Below the pieces are notes generated by a model, which saw only the letters and a program-made list of their open reading frames with translations, was not told where the DNA came from and made no database searches. Below, piece by piece: positions 12,574 through 24,181 of a stretch of 64,000 bases of DNA. The position numbers were made by a program, and so were the translations under genes. The stretch spans positions 1-64,000 of the forward strand of contig JAAMPI010000112.1 of the NCBI GenBank assembly GCA_013054445.1, read 5' to 3'. The DNA is from Cudoniella acicularis. Taxonomy: Eukaryota > Ascomycota > Leotiomycetes > Helotiales > Helotiaceae. Every line of letters begins with the position of its first letter. The first letter of the stretch is position 1.

Positions 12574-13212
12574 ATGGCATCAACTACAACCAAGCCCAAG
12601 CTCGCGCAGCTCGAGACGCCAATGACCTCGACCTTTCCCTCCGAGCTCTCAGCTCTGTCTGCGAGAAGCCCTTTGCCTGGCTTTGCGGACTTCATCAAGC
12701 AGGAGGATTACATCAAGACACCCATCACCCCACCGACTGCATATACGGACTTCCTCAAGAACATGTATAGTCCGGCAACCGGAGACAAATCCTCGGGAAG
12801 AACAACACCAACCTCAGCTCCCTCGACTGGCTCTAGTGATCACAGTGATTGCTCGTGCAATTGCGAAACCCACAAATCACCTACCTCAGCCGCTTCCAAT
12901 AACTTTGTCTTCCCATCCCCAGCACCTTCAACTGGGCGCTTAAACCGTCTCCGAATACCTCCTTCTCCAGCAACCTCTGTGGCCGAGTCACCACGGAGCG
13001 CAGCCTCGACAGCACGCTCGCCCTTCAGTGCAAGAAGCGCGCGGTCACCTTATGATTGGGATTCAAAGAGCAAGGGACGATACTTTGATGTGAAGTCACC
13101 AAAAACTTCCCGGTCAAGTGTTCGCCAGGTCAGAGAAATAGTTACGCGGACTGTCACATACACGCCTCGGATGAGTCCAGCACCTAAAGGAAAGAGGAGG
13201 AAGATCGAATAA
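12574..13212 (+). CDS. Small Ser/Thr/Pro-rich conserved ascomycete protein
   Basis: One uninterrupted exon encodes 212 residues. The ATG follows a purine-rich leader (GGGACAAAATGG). The protein is mostly disordered, with repeated TP/SP dipeptides that could be proline-directed phosphorylation sites. A short ordered block near residues 34-63 contains FADFIKQEDYIKTP followed by ITPPTAYTDFLKNMYSP. I recall this type of block as shared by uncharacterised filamentous-ascomycete proteins. A Cys-rich patch, CSCNCETH, lies near residue 91. The C-terminus ends in the basic KGKRRKIE, a plausible nuclear localisation signal. No catalytic or DNA-binding domain is visible. The gene stands alone between a 9.4-kb and a 4.3-kb gene-free region, which may hint at a long regulatory region. 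Confidence 0.75.
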   Translation: MASTTTKPKLAQLETPMTSTFPSELSALSARSPLPGFADFIKQEDYIKTPITPPTAYTDFLKNMYSPATGDKSSGRTTPTSAPSTGSSDHSDCSCNCETHKSPTSAASNNFVFPSPAPSTGRLNRLRIPPSPATSVAESPRSAASTARSPFSARSARSPYDWDSKSKGRYFDVKSPKTSRSSVRQVREIVTRTVTYTPRMSPAPKGKRRKIE

Positions 13213-16200
13213 GCAAATGAAAACCAACTACCTCAATATCACCAATTTCGCCATAGTCACAATCTATCGTCACTCGATGCACTCATTTCTTTTGTCACAT
13301 ACAACATTATAACCACACAACCCTCATTTACGAGTCACGCCTTCAGTTCTTGTTCACGAAAATTAAGTCGCAGACAGGGAGGTTTAAGTTAAAGGGAGGA
13401 AAACGTGTCGCTTGTTATTACGTCTATCTTGCTCGGCGCATCGCCTGGAGCATCGTTGGAGTAAGGTAACGGAAGGATCCCGGAAGATAACCGGGTTTTG
13501 ATTTTGGGATGTCATGGCATCAACATCACCATTCTCAGGGATTGGAAGATGTTCCGAGGGACCATTTGATGGTCATAGTGGGCGTTTATTTGGCGTTCTT
13601 AAGGATTGGGTGGCGGGGAAAGGGCGTGGGAGGTGATACCAGAACAAGCAATGAATTTAAACATATTACCAATACTTGCAGACTTCACCTGCAAATCGTA
13701 TCACAAGAAGCAAGGTTAACTCACAAACGTCAACATAACCAGATCTGAGACCCGCCACGATTCATAACAACGACCATCAAATAGAGCCCATTTGGCGGCC
13801 GGGCCGGGATCGCAGACTATCTTCAGATCCTCCGAATCCCCGTACCTTACATGTGTGAATCTCGAAAGCTAACGCCCACTCAGATCTAGATGCCAGAAAG
13901 CCACATGTTGACCCTCCTGTTCGCCTATAAGCATAACTCAGCCATGTTGGTGGCAGGGAGTCACAGGCGATTTTTTGCAGCCTCACCTCGACACCAAGAA
14001 CCAAGAAAGCAAAACCCTCCCTCAGATCCTCCTCCGTCTTTGCGATTTTCCAAAATTAGCGTGTATTTTTGGATATGACAAAAGCGGCGAGAGAGGGGCT
14101 CCCGCTATCCTGGGCCCTGCCCCGCGCACCTTTATTCCTTTAAGCGCCGGCAGGGATGCGCAGAGGGGCAAGATTTGCTGCTGTGGGCAGCAGTGGGGGA
14201 CAGCAACCGTGATTGGCTCAGGGTGTGTTTGTTACGCGCTGGGCGGACAGCAGCCAGTGAACTTCTTGAACGCGACTGCTGTGAGATTTTGAATTGCCTT
14301 CACCTTTTCCATGACGGCGAGGGGGCTGTGGCCACATTCTCAAGGCGCCAGTTTTTGCCACAGGCTGAATGAGTGTCGTCCAATCTCCGTTCACACACAA
14401 CCACATCTTCTGGTTGAGCAACTTCAGCACGAAGGGAATTACTTTGGGGTCCATGAGCTGTAACGGCGTAAATGCCTTCCCCATCATTGCTGAAGAAACA
14501 GGAGCTACAGAACCTGGCAATATCGTTGGTCAGTATCAGCCAGTAGTTGAGTAGCAGTCAGTTCTTTATTTGGATGTGCACCTTTCCTTCCGAAACCGCG
14601 GCGGGAGCTGTCTTCACCTGCAGGAAGGGGGCCATTTTGAAACGAAACAAAGCGGAAACAAGAGCGGAAGCGGGAGGGGGCATCCCATTTCAGCAAGAAA
14701 CGGCAGTCACGCGGCACTGAACACTCGAGCCTCGAGGGCTGCAGTCTCTTCACACTTCATCTGCACCCAGATTAGCCAAGTAGGCAAAAAGGCGGAGAAG
14801 GCCTCTCGAACTCCATGAAATGTGAAACGGAATGGTCACCTGTTGAGAATGTGCTGTGCTCCTCGTTGTCGAAAAGTCCTCGACTCATGGGTATGTATTA
14901 CATACAACGAAACGAGGGGGAATGGATTTCAAAAGTTGTGATTAGGAGCTGTGAGGAAGAGGCTTCGAGGTTGTCAAGTGTGGAAGGTGGCTAGGCAGAC
15001 GCTTTTTCATTTTCCATTCTGGGCTTCTTCAAGACTCTCAAGTGAGCTGCTTCTGCTGGCACGCGGGTGTAGGCAACACTGGCACACCAAGTCAAGACAC
15101 TCACAAACTGTGGGATCTGCTGAACACCACTAAATCCCACGACGACTGAGCAATTAGATTCAGCCTGCCCTGGTATGCAGATAAGACTTTACGAGATAAT
15201 CATCTTTCCAAGCGTCTCTCTCTTTGTGTTTTACCCACTGGCTCAGATCTCTTAGAATGCAAGCGATGTGCCACTTTTTTTTTGACATTCTCAAAGCTGG
15301 GAAGGAATTTAGTAGTTCCGTCCATTCTGATGCAAACTCCGGAATGTAACGCAGACCGGAAAAGCAGTCTTCCGTGCGTGGATTTTTATTTTTTTTGTGA
15401 ACTGTCTACGTGACCTTCACAAATATGTACGGCTCAATCTGTATTCCAAGAACGGAAAGTGCGACCAAGAGCCGGCGGTGCTGGGAGGAGCACACTCAAC
15501 TACGTCACCAATGAGATCTGAGTACCTTCATTTGAGGCAAGAATTTTGACTTGATTTTTTATGTTGACAGATTTTCATCCTATGGACCTGGTTGAGGACC
15601 TTTTGATTCTGATTACTCAAGGCTGACGTTTCCCAAGGCGCTTCTGGAATACGAAGTACCTAGCGGGAATCGCAAGTTATGCCATAAGTTCGTTCCTTCC
15701 CAAAGAAGGCTCCGCCTCAAAACAACACCTCATCAACAAACATTTCCTCAAAATGCACTTCTAAGGACCAAACCCGAGCCTTCTTGGCCTCAAGTGGCCA
15801 AAAAAAACTACGCAAACGTCTCTTCGTGGCGAAGGTTGGCTCTGTTATCGTCGGTAAGCAATATCATGCCTTCCATCAGGATGGTATAAGGGAGGCCTCG
15901 CCTCGCGTCGAAGATCTCGGCGCTTCCGATCTGCTTCGTTAAAGAGCAACATGGGAAGCCGAACCGACGGCCCCAAATGAAATTTTGTTTTCGGCAGGAT
16001 CGGGAAAGGAGTGCGAAAGGGGCGAGTTGGTGTTTGTGGGCTTACATACATCACGAGGATAATTTATTTGTTGATGCGCAGTGAGACGGTCGACTTTCTT
16101 GAAACCTAACAGTCTGGCTGAGCACACCCCCCTAGTTCTTCAGGTTCGCGGAAACGTTGTTACGTCGGATTTGTTGTTACTGTTAGACAGTTGCGAGGAC

Positions 16201-17489
16201 TCGTGGTTTTCTCGATGCCCCAACAGCTCTTTTGCTGTCGTTTGGACCGAGGTGGGCTCCTTGGCTAGAACAGACTGAACAGTTCTTGAGCTCGAAGTTG
16301 GAGCCTGTTTTGGTCAGGAAAAGCTACGACCAAATGATCAACTACTTCTTCAGCATCGAGTTGGGGTTCCTACAGCACTTTCATGAACATGTCAATCAGC
16401 GGCAAGTCTCGGCCACCTGAAGCATTCTAATTTTCATCCAAAGTACGCTCAGTTGTTGTGTGTATAATTCGAAAGAGTTGTAAGTTCCTCAACTTCCTCT
16501 GCTTTACTCTAGAACATTCCAACCTAAACCGCGAGCTATGATGATCAGTGACTATCTAAAATTTCAGAGCGCAGGTCAACAAAGAGTCAACAACTACGAG
16601 CAGCTTACTATGAGTTGTAACAAACACAACATGTTCGGTACAACGAATGGCATGGCGGAGAAAAGAAGGAAGGAGATAAGCTGCAGTATACACGAAAATA
16701 ACATCAAGCTGTGCCTCTACTATTATGCGTTATTTCGAGAAGGCAATGACGAACGAAACAGATGTACACCATGACCACGGACCCCTCGCCGTTGGCTCTC
16801 TGAATTTATCTTCCACGCCAATTTCACATCCATCATCTTTGTCATCCAAAACTTCGCGGACTTCCTCTGCACTGACTTCTATCTCAATTTCTGCGGATAC
16901 TGACATTTTTATTTCCTTCTTGATTTTGCAGCTTTACATAGGAAATAGTTGAGGTCTTCGAATTGCGGGATTCTTCTTTTCATGGCGATAAACTTGTGGG
17001 CGAGAGCTAGCTGCCAATAAGATACCTGGTCTATTCACCTCTACTACTTTGAATCAAGAGCCGCCTTCGATCCAAGTTAAGGGTCATTTCTTTTAAAAAA
17101 AAAAACTTTGTCATAGGTCTGATGCTTCAACAATATGTTGAATATATCAGTTGCTAGTGACTTACAACTTAATTTTTGCACCTAGGATCTGCTAGGTAAT
17201 GGTTTTATTCTAGCTGCATCTATTGCAGCTCAAAGATGCGAAGAAGAGAAGCCCATTGCTGCTCTAGCGTAAATGTCTTCTTTCTTGATGTTCTTTACCC
17301 GCCTTCCTTGAAAATGCACCACGCCCCTTGAAAAAGAGTCGTTGTCTCCGCAGATGTCCTGGTAAAAAACAACCCTAATGCTTTCAGTCTTTATATGCAG
17401 CCATGGTCCTCGAGAGAATGCCATCAGGAATCCAGATTCCGACACGGAAACTATAACGAACTATTCTTGTAACCAATGGCCTACAGACA
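13213..17489. other. 4.3-kb gene-free region
   Basis: The left end must carry the 3' UTR of the 12574 gene. The open frames between are short, overlap on opposite strands and match no family I recognise. There is no tRNA-like cloverleaf or obvious terminal repeat. The sequence is of mixed composition with occasional homopolymers (for example A runs near 17097). Confidence 0.5.
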
Positions 17490-18293
17490 TCAGAGGCGGA
17501 TTGTGCTGTATCCATCTGCAAAAGGGTCTCGGATAGTCGCACCATTTTTGCTGAAGGCCATGTGCTTCAATGAGCTTTCGAAGACCTTAAAGAAGTCTGC
17601 AGCAAACTCGTCGACCTCATCCAACTCTTTCCTAAATCTGAATATAGCGCTCTTTCTTAGACTCGGAGTGTAATCTTTGACACAAACTTGAGCGAATATA
17701 TTACGAATGGCATGACCGGAAGGCAGCTTAACTGCTTCCCGGATGTGGTGAGACAGGAGAGCTGCTTGATCCTTTCTCAAAGTAGATTTCACCATTTCAA
17801 CAACCGAGTCGAAAGGACCCAGAATATCGAGCCGGTCAGCGAGCCTGAGGAAGTCAAGGAGTTGGGTGATGGTTTCGGCGCTAGTAAGTGTCTCCAACGC
17901 AAGGACCACATTTCCGGTGTACATCCACTGGGTGACAAGCTGAAAAGCATTGCTGGTTGTTTCCTTCAGTAGGAGTTTTTGTTCAATGCCCTCCTGGAAA
18001 CTGCCGTTGAATGCACGATGGAAGAATGTTGAATTGTCGCACAAAAGCTCTTTAGGGAGATTGTACTGCTGATCTCCAACTAGGATTGTGACATCCGGCC
18101 CATGGCAATACTTATCCATTGTTCTGCATAGATGTTAGCAAATCATAAACAACGTTTTCAGAGTAAAATTGACGGACTTCGTGAACTCGTCAGCCGGAAG
18201 GTTCTTTAGAAGCTTTTTGTCAGGCATCTTTACTCGCTTCGCAGAATGTTGATCGCTGTGGAGAGATGAATTAGAGTTGATCTTGTCACCCAT
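17490..18293 (-). CDS. BTB/POZ domain protein
   Basis: Two exons (18293-18178 and 18123-17490) with a 54-bp intron (GTCCGT donor, GCTAAC branch site, GCAG acceptor) give 249 residues. The intron joins an N-terminal stretch ending in LPADEFTK to the frame that begins DKYCHGPDVTIL. The BTB fold is clear from PDVTILVGDQQYNLPKELLC (about residues 48-67), then STFFHRAFNGSF, the hydrophobic AFQLVTQWMYTGNV and a helix of the LLDFLRLADRLDI type. There is no BACK, Kelch or MATH domain. In fungi such BTB-only proteins are numerous and fast-evolving. Some probably act as adaptors for cullin-3 ubiquitin ligases, but nothing in this sequence proves that. An annotation that starts at the internal Met in exon 2 would lose about 40 residues. 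Confidence 0.85.
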
Positions 18294-19875
18294 GGCTAAA
18301 CCTAAAGATTGTCAAAGTCAGAAGACGAACCAAAAGGGGTTTCAACAAGACTGAATCTCGATTGAGACTGTGCTTGAAGCTATGAGGTAGAGCAAAAGAG
18401 GGTCTTGTGATACTTACTCAGAAGTAAATGGTGATCGAAGTCTGCGATTTCTTCTTGAGAATTTATTTGAAGGTGAGATGAGGTGCTATCTCTGTCAAGC
18501 GCGTCTGGTCGATAGATCGAGATCGCCGTACTGAGGTCCGAGAAGATTTAACCAGTCTGAGATTTCAAGGCCTTAAAGAACAAATGGAGATTCTGCTTCT
18601 TGATTACGAAGAAGGGAGACACTTGCTGAATGCGCGCGAAGACATGCGAGGTTGTAGCTCCTAAGAACGAGTTGTGTGTGTTGAGGTCGTGAATGTTGTG
18701 GATGTTGTGGAGGAACCAGCTCGCCAGATCTCGAGGAAGAGATATTGAATTTGAAATTAAAGTCGAGGCGAAACTGATACGCACAAAGGTTAAGTTGATC
18801 GCAGAGGTTTTCAAAGCTGAGAGGTCGAAGAACAGGAGCTAGCTTAAGCTCAAGAGATTCAATAATGAAAAGTGAACTTAGTCATTGAAAGGCTCATCCT
18901 TTCTAAAGTGCATCTCGGCGCAAGCTTCGAGAAATTAAATCACTAAAGCGACTCACTCATTTTTCTCCTACCTTTGAATGCCCAATGCATGCTACTCCAA
19001 AACCACAACGTTCATAGCGTAAGCTTCGTGTCCTCAAGTTCCTCTTCAGATTTGCAAATCGAAGTTGAGAATGTCTTGAACCTTCTAGCCTGATGAAACT
19101 GTTGGACTGTCTTTTCCGTTGTCAGTGCGAGTATTGCCAAAGCCTCATTGTGTTTCATACATACATGGGGATACAAATCATTGTTCCTCTCCAAACAAAT
19201 ATTGGAGGGAAGCAATGTAATGATACCCAAGCGAACCGTGGAGGGAAAGCGCAACGAACTCGCTTGTAACTTCCTTCATGAGGAACAACCTCAAAAGGAA
19301 AGAATACCTCGGAAACGTGCTTGGAACTTCACAAACACAGAGGCCCTTCCTGTTGAATACTCTTCAAGGTAAGGGTCTTGCCCTGTCGAAGATTGCGAAG
19401 AAAGCTATGAATCTCCGGCTTCTGGCAATGCTCTTAATGGTACAAAATCCATTTCTAGTCGACAATGGATAGTATTTGTTCCCTCGATCAGGAAGGCACA
19501 GAACAACCTAAAAGCACAATTACTCAACTGAGGATAGATAAAAAATTGCACAGAGCAACGCAAACATAGACGGAGAAGTGCAAAGATGACCTCAAGGCTT
19601 GGTTTGAAAATTAAATACAAAGAATATTATTGTAGACTCTTATATTCAAGATTAAACGTGAGAGAACTTCGAGACAAACCCATTTTCCTGCCTCGAGAAC
19701 CCTTGTCTGCATATATCCAAACTCCTTCCCGGATTTCTCGTGTGAGTGTACCAGTAATTCTCAACGCCATACCGCATATTGACCAATTGCGAAGAGGATA
19801 TCATGTAACAAAATTATTTTAAAACCCCAAGCCCTGAAAAAGAATATTACTTTTCGTTATAATAGATAAAACCCC
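18294..19875. other. 1.6-kb intergenic region
   Basis: It holds the promoter side of the BTB gene and the 3' side of the cupredoxin gene. The frame 18814-18548 (minus, 88 residues) and the frames near 19000-19600 have no recognisable content. Confidence 0.5.
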
Positions 19876-21326
19876 CTACCGGTCAGACATCCCACCTTGC
19901 CTGGGATTGAAATCGGGTCTGTACTCACGCTCATTCAATGATGGCATATATTCAACATCGCCGCCCACAGGTAGCTCATGAGGGCCCTGCTGTGAGGAGT
20001 TTCTTTGCAACCTCAAAGCTTGAGGGACATCAGCCGACATGGGCTGGTAAATCGTCTCATCCACTAGGGATATTGGGCTTGGTTGACCTGGCATAACTGT
20101 CCTCTCGGGCAATGGCAAGGGGAAAGGCCTCCCAATTTGTGGACTATGTCCATGAGCCGGGCTTGTATTGCCGGTAGATGCAGCCAAATTCATGTTGGGA
20201 ATCATATACTCTCTCGATTCATCGATTGGGGGACTTCGAGAGCGATAGCTCTCGGTTTCAGTCGCTGAGCGATCGTAGTAAGTGGGCTGACCAGAAAAGC
20301 GACGGACTCCAAGAGCATCGACATCATATTTCGGAACTTTTGGCTGGTACGTCGAAGAAGAAGCCATTGACATGTGTCCCGGAATGTATCCTGCAGATGG
20401 AAGAGGTTGTACCCCGCGTTGCTGCTGTTCAACAAGTTCACCAAGCGTACGCTGGCGACCACAGAGATATATCAACCCACCAGCCAAGAGCAATAAAGCT
20501 GCCCCTCCGATAGCTATGCCTGCTATTGCACCACCAGACAGGGGAGCGGATCCTGAAGATGTAACGATAGCAGCAGCTGAGCTCGTAGAACTACTGGCAC
20601 TTGTTGTTGCCGACGTACTCGATGTTGTAGAGGTTGGAGTTGGCGACGAGGTCATCGATGATATGGTTGAAGCAACCTCGGGCGGAAAACCTTCGCCGGG
20701 GGACAAAGCCAGTGTTGAATTCTTTGCGTACTCTGTCTGAATATCGAGAGTTTCTGTACTGTTGGGATTTATGACACCAACCATACCATCCTCAATGCAC
20801 GCCCCCGGAGCAGAACAGTAAAAGAATACAGGGCTAGTATCGTTGACCCTAACTCGAAAGAATGGAGGCTACAGCTGTTAATAAGTTGCCAATTTTCACC
20901 TAGGATAAGTACCCACATCTGTCGGAACAACATTGAGAGGGAAAAAACCACTCCAAAATCCTATCCTTCCTGGCCCAGTAAGCTCATACGGTATACACGG
21001 GTCCTTATAGTCGGCTCTCGCGACTGAATGGTTTAAGGGGTAGAAGCGGAATTCTGCAAATCATATTAGCTATCGTCTTGCAAATGGAATTTACTTGACG
21101 AACCAATAATATCCCCAACACTTGCAGTGACCGAGTTTGGTGTAAAGACAAGACCTGTCTAAAGTATAGTCAGTATGCGAAATTCTGCGAGAACTAGAAG
21201 ACTTACTGCACCAACTGAGATAGTGTGCGTAGGCACTGCAGCGCTGGAGGTTGATGATGCGCTTCCCTGAGCGGCAACAAGCCGAAGCAGGCCTAGTAAG
21301 GCCAAACCGAACCCGAGTAACAACAT
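19876..21326 (-). CDS. Extracellular serine-rich cupredoxin-domain protein with one membrane helix
   Basis: Four exons (21326-21207, 21158-21104, 21053-20917, 20868-19876) and three introns of 48-50 bp give 434 residues in a consistent frame. Residues 1-20 (ending LLRLVAAQG) form a signal peptide. A cupredoxin-like domain follows (about 40-140), with the motifs SVTASVGDIIEFRFYPLNHS, CIPYELTGPGRIGFWSGF and VFFYCSAPGACIEDGMVGV. Next comes a Ser/Thr-rich stalk likely to be O-glycosylated, a membrane helix at about 219-241 (AIAGIAIGGAALLLLAGG) and a cytosolic tail of nearly 200 residues. Fungal relatives are annotated as extracellular serine-rich proteins. The usual second His ligand before the GMVG motif is not present, so real copper binding is doubtful. 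The long tail could suggest a sensor-like role; that is inference. Confidence 0.85.
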
Positions 21327-22399
21327 CACGAGAGATCTGGTGGATATTTGGCCGACAAGGACCGGGAAGTAGAATCAAGAAGACTCCAACTCCTCATCAG
21401 ACTTTCTAAACCAAACTTTTCATCGATTCCACAAGGTCGTTGCGCAACATGCGCGTTATGAGGGCTTCCCAACACCAAGCTGACAATGCCAAGACCAGGG
21501 CTGTGACCAAAAACTAACCAACTTCGGCCCAAGTTGTTAGTTGTGGCTTCGTAAATTTAGACAAAGAGTGGACTGAGGGCTTACAAAAGGTTGTCAGCTT
21601 TTCTAACAGGTGCACCACATGCGCTTCTGCATGCCGATGATTTTCAGCGAGGGTCTTTTTTATACTTGTCACCAATCAGAACCTGGTTGTTTCTCCTCAC
21701 AGCCACAGCCCTACCGCGTTTGTCCGACACTTTGCAGGCATTGCTAGAGCTTACCCGGCCGCGGGTGCATCGTGAATTAAACCAATATCTCGTCGCGCTT
21801 GAGCACGAGAAGTAATCTTCCTTCGCTACAGTTTTACGGTTGGACTTTCCGACTGTGAGATGGGGGGTTACTTTGATAAATTGAAGAGTTGGGGAATTCG
21901 GCTCGATGTAGCTCAAGTAAAGAAGTGTCCGCCAGGTTATACACCGCCCCCAAATTGGTGGACCGCCACGAATGAAGCAATTCTGAGGCGATGCAAATGT
22001 GCAAGTTATAGCGAGAAACTTCTCAAATGAGAACTGGAAAAACAAAATCAGGGGGCTTGAAGGCTTGAGGGTCTCAAACTCGGCAGCAATAATAGACAAG
22101 CAAGTATCTTGGTATTGCCAGTCTAGCGGACTCTACTTCAAATTTTCAAGGCTCTGCGATGTTCTTCAATCCAGATTCAGCAACTCTTCTCTACGTGGCT
22201 CTTCTGAAGCACTTGTACGGGTGTAGCGGCGCCAGCATAGTCCAGATCCCGCCACAATCATTCCTTATTCTATGACGCGGGACGGTATCCTACCACGGCC
22301 ACATATCAGCCTATCTGGTACAGAACTATCGGATATGTTTTCGGTGATTGCCGTAGATAAGATGGCTTTAGGATTTTCGAAATTCTCTCAAATTATCGT
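21327..22399. other. 1.1-kb intergenic region
   Basis: It separates the start of the cupredoxin gene from the 3' end of THOC5, both on the minus strand. The frames inside (for example 21644-22099) show no domain. Confidence 0.5.
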
Positions 22400-23141
22400 T
22401 CAAACGACCTTTTCAAAGGTTTTCTGGATTGGTTTTGCAGCCTGTAATATCATGGTTAATCTAGAGTCACTCCAAGTAGAATCGGATAAAGACATACATC
22501 GATGAACTTCTCTAAATCCTTGTCCAAGTTTGCTAAGTCATCCTTTCTCTTCTTATTGTCCGCAATTAGGCCTTGTTTCTTTTTCAGTAGCCCTTGCCGC
22601 TGTTCTTCAAGTGCCAAACGTTCGGCATGTTCATGGTCGATGCGGGCGATTGTTAGAGCTGTATCATCAATTTCTGCGAGGTGTGGGTTTTGAGCCAGGA
22701 ATTCCTCGACGGGTATAAGTGGTAGTTGTTGGTATTTGTGACTGCCAAAGGAGTTAGCAAATGCGTGCAAGGAGGTAAAATCGAGACATACTCGTAGGAC
22801 TCGCATGCAGCTATCTCTCCCTGAAGATGCCTTTGCTCGTAATAGAGGTTCTGAAGCTGGAGGTGTAGCCTGTCCACCTCTTGGCGCGCCTCAGCTGTCA
22901 AAGCCTTTGTTTCCCTCGCGCCAACATGGGCATCCCTATGATAACCTCGTAGTTGGGCTAGATACGTGAGGAGCAGCTTCTGTTGCTTGGATATTTGAAG
23001 CTGAAAATCTGGCGTGACGGGAGAAGTAGGGGAGTGACTGGAAGCCAGATCGAGGAGGGTAATCGCTTGGTCGCGAGTTTGTTTGGAAATATCCAGAGCC
23101 ATTTTCAAAGAGGGGTCAGTGACGATGTCGTCCACAGCCAT
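22400..23141 (-). CDS. THOC5: THO complex subunit 5 (Fms-interacting protein family)
   Basis: Three exons (23141-22792, 22741-22498, 22441-22400) and introns of 50 and 56 bp (GTATGT donors) give 211 residues. The first intron restores the family hallmark CESYDHKYQQLPLIP followed by VEEFLAQNP. The second adds a 13-residue C-terminus AAKPIQKTFEKVV after LDKDLEKFID. Most of the protein is predicted coiled coil (about 65-110 and 150-200). THOC5 belongs to the THO/TREX complex, which couples transcription to mRNA export in the nucleus. The fungal members are short compared with the animal protein, as here. The open frame can be read nine bases upstream from a TTG, but ATG at 23141 is the sensible start. 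The gene shares a 282-bp divergent promoter with ADE8. Confidence 0.9.
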
Positions 23142-23423
23142 GTTGATCAACTCGAATTTAGGTTTGGCAGATTCGGAGAGCAGATTTTAATGGCATTGAT
23201 GTGTTCCACGTCTGAAGTACGCGTAGGTTCCTAGTTCTGATCCTCCTCTCAACTCAAACCTTAATTTTAGCACCGTGCACGGACCACTCCCAGAATGCCA
23301 CCAAGGACTTTTACCCCGCGACGTCAATTTTTTTTTTGCAACACTCAACCCCTCATTTATTTCTCCTCGACAGCTATTTTGCAACCACCACCCACACATC
23401 TTCATATTCCTCTATCTACTGTA
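23142..23423. promoter_or_regulatory. Divergent promoter THOC5 / ADE8
   Basis: The 282 bp between two start codons on opposite strands must hold both core promoters. A T10 tract lies near 23328-23337. No specific operator can be identified with confidence. Confidence 0.5.
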
Positions 23424-24103
23424 ATGGCACATAATCCACCAGATACGAAGGCTACGGTCTTAATATCTGGTGAAGGCTCTAACCTCCAAGCCCTCATCGA
23501 CGCAACCAGCAACTTGATGCCCTACCTGAAGATCGTACGAGTGATCTGCAACAAGGCTGGGGCCAATGGGCTGAATAGAGCGAAAGCCGCCTCCATTCCA
23601 ACGACATATCATAACCTTGTGGCGGGCAAATATCACCCGGCTGGGGAGAAATATCCGGAAGTGAAGAAAGCAGCTCGGGAACGGTACGACGCCGACCTGG
23701 CCAAGATAGTTTTGGCAGATGGCCCCGATTTGGTTGTCTGCGCAGGATGGATGCACATCCTTACTCCGAAGTTTTTGGCCCCATTGGAGGACAAGAAGGT
23801 TCCGGTGATCAACCTCCACCCGCTCTCCCTGGCAAATACGATGGTACTCGAGCAATTGAGAGGGCCTACGACGATTATCACAAGGGAAAATTAGAACATG
23901 ACACTACCGGTATCATGATCCACTACGTTATTCAGGAGGTCGATGCTGGGATGCCTATCGTTGTCAGACAGATAAAGTGCAAAACGCCGGAGACACTGGA
24001 CGAATTAAAGACTCGGATACATGCAGAAGAGCATCAGCTCATCCTTGAAGGCACACAAATGGCAATCCACAATCTTTGTGGTGAGAGATCAAAAAGTGGA
24101 TAA
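23424..24103 (+). CDS. ADE8: Phosphoribosylglycinamide formyltransferase, with a one-base frameshift
   Basis: GAR transformylase transfers a formyl group from 10-formyl-THF to GAR, the third step of purine synthesis. The first frame shows TKATVLISGEGSNLQALID at the N-terminus, VICNKAGANGLNRAK, DLVVCAGWMHILTPKFLAPL and VINLHP with the catalytic Asn and His. Just after HP (near 23821) the sequence lacks one base, and the protein continues in another frame: LPGKYDGTRAIERAYDDYH, TGIMIHYVIQEVDAGMPIV (catalytic Asp) and a C-terminus at 24103. The span is 680 bases, one short of 227 codons. As written the protein would lose its catalytic Asp and C-terminal third. The downstream part is well conserved, so a sequencing error is more likely than a real null in an essential gene. 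It converges on the DUF3074 gene with 78 bp between stop codons. Confidence 0.9.
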
Positions 24104-24181
24104 ATTTTGGTAAGAATGGCCGTGATATTATACATGACTTCGTTCCGTTAACACCCAATAACAGATGCCCATACGTCGCAA

